Source of the DNA: Uranotaenia lowii
Lineage: Eukaryota; Arthropoda; Insecta; Diptera; Culicidae
Length of the DNA stretch: 64,000 nucleotides
Direction: 5' to 3'
Assembly: GCF_029784155.1 (NCBI RefSeq)
Contig: NC_073692.1
Coordinates: 422,964,305 to 423,028,304, forward strand
Notes under the pieces: generated by a model
What the model was told of the DNA's origin: nothing
What the model saw: the letters and a program-made list of their open reading frames with translations, nothing else
Database searches by the model: none
Part shown: in pieces, positions 45,736 through 55,853 of the stretch
Layout: the number at the start of each line of letters is the position of its first letter
How positions within the stretch are numbered: position 1 is the stretch's first letter
Position numbers and translations under genes: made by a program

Positions 45736-48400
45736 TTTTTGTCATTTTTGTCATTTTTGTCATTTTTGTCATTTTTGTCATTTTTGTCATTTTTGTCATT
45801 TTTGTCATTTTTGTCATTTTTGTCATTTTTGTCATTTTTGTCATTTTTGTCATTTTTGTCATTTTTGTCATTTTTGTCATTTTTGTCATTTTTGTCATTT
45901 TTGTCATTTTTGTCATTTTTGTCATTTTTGTCATTTTTGTCATTTTTGTCATTTTTGTCATTTTTGTCATTTTTGTCATTTTTGTCATTTTTGTCATTTT
46001 TGTCATTTTTGTCATTTTTGTCATTTTTGTCATTTTTGTCATTTTTGTCATTTTTGTCATTTTTGTCATTTTTGTCATTTTTGTCATTTTTGTCATTTTT
46101 GTCATTTTTGTCATTTTTGTCATTTTTGTCATTTTTGTCATTTTTGTCATTTTTGTCATTTTTGTCATTTTTGTCATTTTTGTCATTTTTGTCATTTTTG
46201 TCATTTTTGTCATTTTTGTCATTTTTGTCATTTTTGTCATTTTTGTCATTTTTGTCATTTTTGTCATTTTTGTCATTTTTGTCATTTTTGTCATTTTTGT
46301 CATTTTTGTCATTTTTGTCATTTTTGTCATTTTTGTCATTTTTGTCATTTTTGTCATTTTTGTCATTTTTGTCATTTTTGTCATTTTTGTCATTTTTGTC
46401 ATTTTTGTCATTTTTGTCATTTTTGTCATTTTTGTCATTTTTGTCATTTTTGTCATTTTTGTCATTTTTGTCATTTTTGTCATTTTTGTCATTTTTGTCA
46501 TTTATGTCTTTTTGTCATTTTTGTCATTTTTGTAATTTTGTCATTTTGGTCATTTTTGTCATTTTTGTCATTTTTGTCATTTTTGTCATTTTTGTCATTT
46601 TTGTCATTTTTGTCATTTTTGTCATTTATGTCTTTTTGTTATTTTTGTCATTTTTGTAATTTTTGTCATTTTTGTCATTTTTGTCATTTTTGTCATTTTT
46701 GTCATTTTTGTCATTTTTGTCATTTTTGTCATTTTTGTCATTTTTGTCATTTTTGTCATTTTTGTCATTTTTGTCATTTTTGTCATTTTTGTCATTTTTG
46801 TCATTTTTGTCATTTTTGTCATTTTTGTCATTTTTGTCATTTTTGTCATTTTTGTCATTTTTGTCATTTTTGTCATTTTTGTCATTTTTGTCATTTTTGT
46901 CATTTTTGTCATTTTTGTCATTTTTGTCATTTTTGTCATTTTTGTCATTTTTGTCATTTTTGTCATTTTTGTCATTTTTGTCATTTTTGTCATTTTTGTC
47001 ATTTTTGTCATTTTTGTCATTTTTGTCATTTTTGTCATTTTTGTCATTTTTGTCATTTTTGTCATTTTTGTCATTTTTGTCATTTTTGTCATTTTTGTCA
47101 TTTTTGTCATTTTTGTCATTTTTGTCATTTTTGTCATTTTTGTCATTTTTGTCATTTTTGTCATTTTTGTCATTTTTGTCATTTTTGTCATTTTTGTCAT
47201 TTTTGTCATTTTTGTCATTTTTGTCATTTTTGTCATTTTTGTCATTTTTGTCATTTTTGTCATTTTTGTCATTTTTGTCATTTTTGTCATTTTTGTCATT
47301 TTTGTCATTTTTGTCATTTTTGTCATTTTTGTCATTTTTGTCATTTTTGTCATTTTTGTCATTTTTGTCATTTTTGTCATTTTTGTCATTTTTGTCATTT
47401 TTGTCATTTTTGTCATTTTTGTCATTTTTGTCATTTTTGTCATTTTTGTCATTTTTGTCATTTTTGTCATTTTTGTCATTTTTGTCATTTTTGTCATTTT
47501 TGTCATTTTGTCATTTTTGTCATTTTTGTCATTTTTGTCATTTTTGTCATTTTTGTTATTTTTGTCATTTTTGTCATTTTTGTCATTTTTGTCATTTTTG
47601 TCATTTTTGTCATTTTTGTCATTTTTGTCATTTTTGTCATTTTTGTCATTTTTGTCATTTTTGTCATTTTTGTCATTTTTGTCATTTTTGTCATTTTTGT
47701 CATTTTTGTCATTTTTGTCATTTTTGTCATTTTTGTCATTTTTGTCATTTTTGTCATTTTTGTCATTTTTGTCATTTTTGTCATTTTTGTCATTTTTGTC
47801 ATTTTTGTCATTTTTGTCATTTTTGTCATTTTTGTCATTTTTGTCATTTTTGTCATTTTTGTCATTTTTTCATTTTTGTCATTTTTGTCATTTTTGTCAT
47901 TTTTGTCATTTTTGTCATTTTTGTCATTTTTGTCATTTTTGTCATTTTTGTCATTTTTGTCATTTTTGTCATTTTTGTCATTTTTGTCATTTTTGTCATT
48001 TTTGTCATTTTTGTCATTTTTGTCATTTTTGTCATTTTTGTCATTTTTGTCATTTTTGTCATTTTTGTCATTTTTGTCATTTTTGTCATTTTTGTCATTT
48101 TTGTCATTTTTGTCATTTTTGTCATTTTTGTCATTTTTGTCATTTTTGTCATTTATGTCATTTTTGTCATTTTTGTCATTTTTGTCAGTTTTGTCATTTT
48201 TTGTCATTTTTGTCATTTTAGTCATTTTTGTCATTTTTGTCATTTTTGTCATTTTTGTCATTTTTGTCATTTTTGTCATTTTTGTCATTTTTGTCATTTT
48301 TGTCATTTTTGTCATTTTTGTCATTTTTGTCATTTTTGTCATTTTTGCATTTTTGTCATTTTTGTCATTTTTGTCATTTTTGTCATTTTTGTCATTTTTT
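45736..48400 (+). repeat. Nonamer satellite, TTTTTGTCA block
   Basis: About 295 tandem copies of TTTTTGTCA, almost without variation except for two marker blocks (46498-46545 and 46622-46663, CATTTATGTCTTTTTG) and small indels near 47509, 47869 and 48197. The switch from TTTTTGTAA to TTTTTGTCA is abrupt. Frames of 300-600 codons occur in all phases and are artefacts of the period. Confidence 0.97.
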
Positions 48401-49557
48401 TTTCCGAGAGTTATTTAAATCCATAAAATGCTAGGAAAATGTTAAATTTACCATTCGAAAATTCTTTTTCAAGTAGGGTTTTTCTGAAATCAACCAGCTT
48501 TCTAATTTGTTCAATCCATGATTAAATTCTCCAAAGCTCATTACAGCCGGTCAAGACAGCACTCGATCAAATCCAACGAATGGTAACTCTTAATGCCCTT
48601 GAATCCAATCGCTCTCACTTCTGCCAAATCCCCGACCCAGATGCTGGAGGAAAGCAAACAAAATACCTGAACGAGTGCTGCTACTCAATGGCAGAAAGTG
48701 CGGTAGAGAAAATCCCAAACAATTGAAAAGGAAAAACATGTTTATTTAGAAGATGAATCCGGATAATCACCCTTTCGTTCGTGTGTCATGTGTCCACCCT
48801 CGGTCGGTCGGTCGGTCGATGGCCGGTACTCGAGACAGAGCATTTGGAACCATCAACCTACTGTTTCGTGTTGGCGTTAGTTCAGAAAAGGGCTACAGTT
48901 CAGCTGTCGATGGTGTTGTTGATGCTCCTGCTGGTTCTCGACTCGTCATAGAGTTCCGTATCGGATATCTGCTCACAAGTACACACATCACCAAACACCT
49001 TGAGCTCTTTGCTTTCCGAAAGGTTAACCTTCTCGATGGACAATGCTTTCTTTTATTATCTTGGCCGAAAAGGGGTGAGCTAGCCAGTGATGCCAAACAA
49101 AGAAGACTTGTTTTAACGTTTTTAGATAAATCATTCTAACTCAGTTGATTATCTGGCTATTTCGAGAACAGTTTTCAAAAAATTGCATGTGTGATTCATG
49201 TTTCTATGCTAGATCAAAAGGGTTGTTGATAGGTGAAATCGTACAAGCCTCCTCCTAAGCAATATGCTCCTTCTAGACTCTAATCCAGAAATAAACCATT
49301 CGAGTCACCCATTTCAATGGCCTATGGTGTTCAAATTAACCATTTGTTTCATATATTATTAAATCATTATCGCATTAAGGAATGTTTTCTGGTATCAAAA
49401 TATATTTTACAATGGCACTTTAAAACAAATATTCAATGCAAAGTGGGATGGTCCAGAAGAAATATGTTTGAAAGAGGATTTTAAAAAATCCCAGAGATAT
49501 TTTCGCCAACAAACCAAAAACTGCGCAAAATGGGACTAATTTTTTTTCTATCCATAA
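48401..49557. other. Unique GC-richer island between inverted arrays
   Basis: Non-repetitive sequence, including GGTCGGTCGGTCGGTCG near 48802. A plus-strand frame at 48753-49139 (128 codons, starting MNPDNHPFVRVSCVHPRSVG) is the longest non-repeat frame here, but I see no domain, signal peptide or upstream context supporting a gene. Left as unassigned. Confidence 0.3.
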
Positions 49558-50057
49558 NNNNNNNNNNNNNNNNNNNNNNNNNNNNNNNNNNNNNNNNNNN
49601 NNNNNNNNNNNNNNNNNNNNNNNNNNNNNNNNNNNNNNNNNNNNNNNNNNNNNNNNNNNNNNNNNNNNNNNNNNNNNNNNNNNNNNNNNNNNNNNNNNNN
49701 NNNNNNNNNNNNNNNNNNNNNNNNNNNNNNNNNNNNNNNNNNNNNNNNNNNNNNNNNNNNNNNNNNNNNNNNNNNNNNNNNNNNNNNNNNNNNNNNNNNN
49801 NNNNNNNNNNNNNNNNNNNNNNNNNNNNNNNNNNNNNNNNNNNNNNNNNNNNNNNNNNNNNNNNNNNNNNNNNNNNNNNNNNNNNNNNNNNNNNNNNNNN
49901 NNNNNNNNNNNNNNNNNNNNNNNNNNNNNNNNNNNNNNNNNNNNNNNNNNNNNNNNNNNNNNNNNNNNNNNNNNNNNNNNNNNNNNNNNNNNNNNNNNNN
50001 NNNNNNNNNNNNNNNNNNNNNNNNNNNNNNNNNNNNNNNNNNNNNNNNNNNNNNNNN
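49558..50057. other. Assembly gap of exactly 500 N
   Basis: A placeholder gap. Its right side opens in the middle of the minus-oriented ~150-bp array, so the array, and perhaps an unknown length of satellite, is missing here. Confidence 0.99.
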
Positions 50058-51576
50058 TATAAGTTTTTAAGCTTTACAACATTATTTATAAGGAGCCCCC
50101 TTCTTTCTTCCCCTCTCTACACTGTAAAGCGTAAGGGTCCACAACATTCGTAGAAACATATCTCGTAACCAAGTACCTTTCCATGCCATATTTATTTCCA
50201 TTTGTTGGTTTCGTTGCATAAATTTAGAACTTCTGCTAACAAAATTGTATTCATAGAATCATAGCAAAATGATTTTCCATGTTAAGTTTTGTCAATTTCT
50301 CGGATTTTAGAAAAAAAAAAGTTAAATGTAAGCCTTCTCTTCCCTACCTGTATTCCCAACTCTATCATCCTACTGCAAGAAAGGAATTGATTCACATAAA
50401 AAGTATATAAAAGTATTACTCAAATACTTTTTGATGCCAAATTTGGTTTCATTTTTTCTATTAATTCTTGAGTTATGCAAAAAAATTGTATGGAAGCCCC
50501 CTTTCCCCCTTTATATTTTTCGGCTGAAAAAAAGTTGGGGCTTCAATTTATAATAGAAACATTTCTCGTATCCTAATACCCTCACATGCCAAAAAAGGTT
50601 CAATTTGCTCGACCAACTCTCCGGTTATACTGAAAACTGTAAGGGAGACCTCTCCTCCCCCCTTTCATCCACCTCTTTGAAGGAATGAGGGATACCAAAT
50701 ATTCATAGAAGCATTTCTCGTACCCAAATATCGTTCCATGAAAAATTTGGTTCCATTTGCTGTTGTAGTTCTTGAGTTATGCAGTAAAAATTGTATAAAA
50801 CTCTCCTCCTTCTTTCCTTTCTTCCCGCTGGAAGAAGGAAGGGGTCTCAAACAATCATTAGAACATGTCACGTTCCCAAATACCCGCCCATGCCAAATTT
50901 GGTTCCATTTGCTTAATTAGTTATTGAGTTATGTAAAAAAATAATAAAAGAGGCCCCTCCCCCCTTTATATTTCCCTACTGGAAAGAGGGAGTGGTCTCA
51001 GATAATCATAGAAATATTTTTCGTATCCAACTACCCTCCCGTGCCAAATTTGGTTCCATTTGCTTTATTAGTTTTTGAGTTATGTAAACAAATATGAAAG
51101 AGGCCCCTCCCCCTTTATACTGGAAAGAGGGAGGGGTCTCAAATAATCATTGAAATATTTTTCGTATCCAAATACCTTCCCGTGCCAAATTGGGTTCCAA
51201 TATCTTAATTAGTTTTAGAGTTATATGAAAAATTGTAAGGTGGCTTCCCTCCCCCCTTACTATCACCCCACTGAGGGGAGGGAGGCGTACCTTATATTCA
51301 TGGAAATATTCCTCGTCCCCAAATACCACCCCATGCCAAATTTGATACTATTTGCTTGATGGGTTCTCGAGTTATGCAAAAAATTGTCTATTGTTTGGGA
51401 GGCCCCTCCCCCCCTTGGTGTTAGGGGGAGGGGTCTCAAACCATAATAGGAACCTTCCCCAGCCTCCAATACCCCCACCCACCAAGTTTCACGCAAATCG
51501 GTTCAGTAGTTTCTGAGTCTATAGGGAACAGACAGACAGACAGACAGACAGACAGAAATTCATTTATATATATATA
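50058..51576 (-). repeat. ~150-bp tandem-repeat element, minus-oriented array
   Basis: Eight to nine units with TGCCAAATTTGGTTCCATTT and GAGTTATGCAAAAA blocks, each followed by a CCCCTCCCCC/GGGAGGGG pair. The TGCCAAAT block recurs near 50432, 50588, 50736, 50891, 51040, 51182 and 51331, spaced 142-156 bp. The right end is a diverged unit, then (GACA)n at 51529-51555 and ATTTATATATATATAG, the inverted counterpart of 38675-38710. Together the two ends form terminal inverted repeats 12.9 kb apart. The left edge is lost in the gap. Confidence 0.85.
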
Positions 51577-51599
51577 GATTCATCGAACATAAAAGTTTA

Positions 51600-52090
51600 A
51601 ATAAATAATAAAAACACGGTCAAACAATATTAAATAATCTGAACTGACGTATTCGACGAATAAAGCAGCTTGTAGATTCTCCAAACTGATGTAGGTGTTC
51701 AGCGTCCTGGAACATACGCACCATCACGCTTAGTGGCTCATTGAAGCCATACGAAGTTCGATGAGTTTGATTGAATAGTAACGAGCCAGATCGTAGGGTC
51801 CTTGATGGGGCACTGAAGTTTATCATTCCTACCTAGCAAATTTGGCGATTGCACTTCTCCGTAGGAAATGTTTGAGGTAAATGCTGCCAGTTGAGTCTTT
51901 CGGCGGCATCCAAGAGTGTCTAGACCCAAAAGCTGACATCGCTCAGGATAAGCGGAGAGATCTTCGGGGTGGCGCCAGGGAAGGTGTCTTAAGGCGACTC
52001 TGACAAATCGCTTTTGCACGCGCTCAATCCTCAAAATCCAATTTAGCTGGTAAGGGGTCGATTTGAGTCGAAAAATAATCGAATATATTT
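51600..52090 (-). pseudogene. Non-LTR retrotransposon reverse transcriptase, C-terminal fragment
   Basis: On the minus strand YQLNWILRIERVQKRFVRVA then LRHLPWRHPEDLSAYPERCQ and LLGLDTLGCRRKTQLAAFTS match the late RT region of jockey-like elements (IERVQ..F.RYALR.LPW.....LP.Y..RC.LLGL..L..RR). After a frameshift near 51830 the homology goes on as INFSAPSRTLRSGSLLFN and YGFNEPLSVMVRMFQDAEHL, ending near 51620. It is 5'-truncated and frameshifted, hence inactive. It is the same family type as 28427-29050 but a separate copy, covering the middle part that copy lacks. Its 3' side abuts the minus-oriented array. Confidence 0.85.
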
Positions 52091-52356
52091 TCAAACACAA
52101 TTGTATTCAAAGAGTGAAACGTCCATATTTTACAAACTTTGTGTGAATAAGTGTGACCTTGTGAGGTTAGTTTAATTTTTTTTTAAATTTCTAATGATTT
52201 GGAATAACTTTATAATCAATATATTTTGAAAGTAAAATTAAGCTGAAACAGTGGGTTTCATTCTGCAATTTCTCACCTGGTGTTCATTTATGAACCTTTA
52301 AAATCCAAGTCCTTGGCAAAAAAACACTGTTTTATTGTGATGACTGTTAGGAGATT
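52091..52356. other. Short spacer before the second satellite
   Basis: Plain A/T-rich sequence with no recognised feature. Confidence 0.35.
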
Positions 52357-54238
52357 GAAATGAAAAAAATGGCAAAAATGACAAAAATGACAAAAATGAC
52401 AAAAATGACAAAAATGACAAAAATGACAAAAATGACAAAAATGACAAAAATGACAAAAATGACAAAAATGACAAAAATGACAAAAATGACAAAAATGACA
52501 AAAATGACAAAAATGACAAAAATGACAAAAATGACAAAAATGACAAAAATGACAAAAATGACAAAAATGACAAAAATGACAAAAATGACAAAAATGACAA
52601 AAATGACAAAAATGACAAAAATGACAAAAATGACAAAAATGACAAAAATGACAAAAATGACAAAAATGACAAAAATGACAAAAATGACAAAAATGACAAA
52701 AATGACAAAAATGACAAAAATGACAAAAATGACAAAAATGACAAAAATGACAAAAATGACAAAAATGACAAAAATGACAAAAATGACAAAAATGACAAAA
52801 ATGACAAAAATGACAAAAATGACAAAAATGACAAAAATGACAAAAATGACAAAAATGACAAAAATGACAAAAATGACAAAAATGACAAAAATGACAAAAA
52901 TGACAAAAATGACAAAAATGACAAAAATGACAAAAATGACAAAAATGACAAAAATGACAAAAATGACAAAAATGACAAAAATGACAAAAATGACAAAAAT
53001 GACAAAAATGACAAAAATGACAAAAATGACAAAAATGACAAAAATGACAAAAATGACAAAAATGACAAAAATGACAAAAATGACAAAAATGACAAAAATG
53101 ACAAAAATGACAAAAATGACAAAAATGACAAAAATGACAAAAATGACAAAAATGACAAAAATGACAAAAATGACAAAAATGACAAAAATGACAAAAATGA
53201 CAAAAATGACAAAAATGACAAAAATGACAAAAATGACAAAAATGACAAAAATGACAAAAATGACAAAAATGACAAAAATGACAAAAATGACAAAAATGAC
53301 AAAAATGACAAAAATGACAAAAATGACAAAAATGACAAAAATGACAAAAATGACAAAAATGACAAAAATGACAAAAATGACAAAAATGACAAAAATGACA
53401 AAAATGACAAAAATGACAAAAATGACAAAAATGACAAAAATGACAAAAATGACAAAAATGACAAAAATGACAAAAATGACAAAAATGACAAAAATGACAA
53501 AAATGACAAAAATGACAAAAATGACAAAAATGACAAAAATGACAAAAATGACAAAAATGACAAAAATGACAAAAATGACAAAAATGACAAAAATGACAAA
53601 AATGACAAAAATGACAAAAATGACAAAAATGACAAAAATGACAAAAATGACAAAAATGACAAAAATGACAAAAATGACAAAAATGACAAAAATGACAAAA
53701 ATGACAAAAATGACAAAAATGACAAAAATGACAAAAATGACAAAAATGACAAAAATGACAAAAATGACAAAAATGACAAAAATGACAAAAATGACAAAAA
53801 TGACAAAAATGACAAAAATGACAAAAATGACAAAAATGACAAAAATGACAAAAATGACAAAATGACAAAAATGACAAAAATGACAAAAATGACAAAAATG
53901 ACAAAAATGACAAAAATGACAAAAATGACAAAAATGACAAAAATGACAAAAATGACAAAAATGACAAAAATGACAAAAATGACAAAAATGACAAAAATGA
54001 CAAAAATGACAAAAATGACAAAAATGACAAAAATGACAAAAATGACAAAAATGACAAAAATGACAAAAATGACAAAAATGACAAAAATGACAAAAATGAC
54101 AAAAATGACAAAAATGACAAAAATGACAAAAATGACAAAAATGACATAAATGACACAAATTACAAAAAGTACCAAAATGACAAAAATCACCAAAATTACA
54201 AAAATTTCAAAAATTTCAAAAATCACAAATTACAAATA
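52357..54238 (-). repeat. Nonamer satellite in reverse orientation (TGACAAAAA)n
   Basis: About 205 copies of AAAAATGAC, the reverse complement of the TTTTTGTCA unit at 45736-48400. It is almost invariant for 1.77 kb, with one 8-bp unit near 53860, then decays from 54145 to 54238 through units ending in TTAC, TCAC and TTTC. None of the TTTTTGTAA variant forms a block here. Long frames (MTK, KND, FLS, FCH repeats) are artefacts. Confidence 0.97.
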
Positions 54239-55039
54239 TGACAGACATGGCAAAAAGGTAAAAAAAAAATTACCTTCGAAACAATTTTTGGAATGGTTTT
54301 TGGTAAAATTATTTCATAAAAGAACAACCCTATCTTATAGAAGTTCTTATTTTCCATGCATCCTTTTATATTTAAACAAAAAAAAATACTTAAAATCCGA
54401 TATATTTCCATTTTATTAAATCATTTAGCTGCTTCAAAACGAGTTTTTTTAAGCCATATTCAAATTCGCAGAACTTATCTATTTTTCATTATTGCCCCTG
54501 TGTTCAGTCAGTAACCGCCTTAGCCGTCAAAAACATCCGAAAACTTAATCAGAATCAACTGTTTGAGATTTGAAAACTAAAAATTTATTTTTTTGAGCTG
54601 AACTTTTCCTGAAAATTGGTTTTACCACTTGTTATTTCAATTTCAATAAAAGTTGACCATTTTCAAAATTAATAACATTTTCAGCACTTTATGAGTAGCT
54701 CGTTATATCTAGTGCATGTGGCTTGATGAAACTTGTCCAGAAAAAGTATATTTTAGAGTGCATAGTACGTTTAAGCATAAAATCATTTATAATCTTCTCT
54801 TGTTATGTATCAGGAGTTATGTTTATCTATGTTTTTAGCTCATTTAAGTCTCTTTGAAAGGATATTTAAAATGAAAAGAAAATGATAAAAATACTTTATT
54901 AATAAATATTTTGTTTAATGTTCGCAACGTGCAGAAAAGCTAGATTCTTTAGGTATATTACTACATTACTTGCATGTAGATAAGTAGACCAACCAAAAAA
55001 AGATTTCGCGTCTCATCCCACCGTAAAATCAGTTTTCGT
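54239..55039. other. AT-rich spacer
   Basis: No recognised feature. Confidence 0.35.
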
Positions 55040-55310
55040 AGCTAATGTCACATTTTGCTCCATTTGCTTGATTACTTCACGAGGTATGCAAAAAACAAAA
55101 TTAAACCTCAATTGATCTTTCTGTCATGGAGGGCTCTCAAATCATAATTGAAACATTTTTACTCCCTCATGTAAAATGGGTTTCCATTTGTTTGAAAGTT
55201 TTCGAGTTATTCTAATAACGTGTTTGGGACCTCCGTTCCCCTTTCCACTACATTCCTTGAATTAGGGAGGGGTACCGGATCATCAGGAAAACATTTCTTG
55301 TCTTTTTATG
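55040..55310 (-). repeat. Two degenerate units of the ~150-bp repeat, minus-oriented
   Basis: CACATTTTGCTCCATTTGCT..GAGGTATGCAAAAAAC and, about 145 bp later, AAAATGGGTTTCCATTTG..CGAGTTATTC, followed by GGGAGGGGTACC. Orientation matches 50058-51576 and is opposite to 43180-43690, so the two satellites are bracketed by inverted copies. Confidence 0.65.
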
Positions 55311-55444
55311 TACAAAAACAGAATTTTTTTGAGTAAATAATACCAAAATATTTTATTTGATTCAAATTATGTTTGATTAAAAAATTCAAAATTTTTTAAT
55401 TTATAGCTTAAAAGTTTGAACGAAAACTACAAATTTAAGGAAAA

Positions 55445-55837
55445 CAAAAGTGTTAAGAACCAACCGAGTGTTAAGAACCATCTTTGGCGGCGTACAGGAG
55501 AACGGAGTGTGGAGGCGAAGGATGAACCACGAGCTCGCGCGACTCTATGGCGAACCCAGTATCCAGGAGTGGTGAAAGCTGGCCGGATACGCTGGGCAGG
55601 ACATGTTGCGAGAATGCCAGACGACTGTCCTGCAAAACAGGTGTTCGCTACGAATCCGGTAGGAACAAGACGAACGGGGGCGCAACGAGCGAGGTGGTTA
55701 GACCAAGTGGAGCGTGATCTGGCGAACGTAGGGTGCCCGAGAAATTGGAGAACGGTTGCTATGAACCGAGTGAATTTTAGGAATTATGTTCGTCAAGTTA
55801 TGTCGTGAGACGGAATACTATGTAAATAAAAATAATA
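55445..55837 (+). mobile_element. 5'-truncated non-LTR retrotransposon insertion with 16-bp TSD
   Basis: ACAAATTTAAGGAAAA stands intact on both sides (55429-55444 and 55838-55853), a perfect target-site duplication that defines a 393-bp insertion. The 3' end is a short A-rich tail (AAATAAAAATAATA), and the 5' end is truncated inside coding sequence, preceded by a 19-bp-spaced duplication of GTGTTAAGAACC. An undamaged 16-bp duplication implies recent insertion relative to its neighbours. Confidence 0.92.
55470..55808 (+). pseudogene. Retrotransposon RT C-terminal tail with one frameshift
   Basis: The frame from 55470 reads VLRTIFGGVQENGVWRRRMN HELARLYGEPSIQE and stops. Shifting by one base near 55568, it continues KAGRIRWAGHVARMPDDCPA, RRTGAQRARWLDQVERDLAN, NWRTVAMNRVNFRNYV and a stop at 55806. 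The pattern R.RW.GHV.RM.D....K.VF...P.G.RR.G....RW.D.V..DL......W...A.DR..WR..V is the C-terminal tail of a widespread group of insect endonuclease/reverse-transcriptase elements; the exact clade cannot be fixed from the tail. It lacks every catalytic part. Confidence 0.85.
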
Positions 55838-55853
55838 ACAAATTTAAGGAAAA

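Noticed and set aside
43999..48426. Very long open frames (up to ~630 codons) of FVI, FLS, FCN, FCH, MTK and KNY repeats
   Set aside because: They arise because the satellite period is 9 bp, so all six frames are repeated tripeptides. Start and stop positions follow unit variants, and no start context or domain exists.
48753..49139. 128-codon frame as a host gene
   Set aside because: No domain, splice context or recognisable motif; kept only as a note in the island entry.
49530..50153. Open frame across the second N gap
   Set aside because: Composed of unknown bases; the short ends have no coding character.
52288..54226. Open frames of 500-640 codons on both strands of the second satellite
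   Set aside because: Same artefact of the 9-bp period; the frames overlap completely on both strands.
43705..54238. CRISPR array
   Set aside because: Units are contiguous 9-mers without spacers, in insect nuclear DNA.
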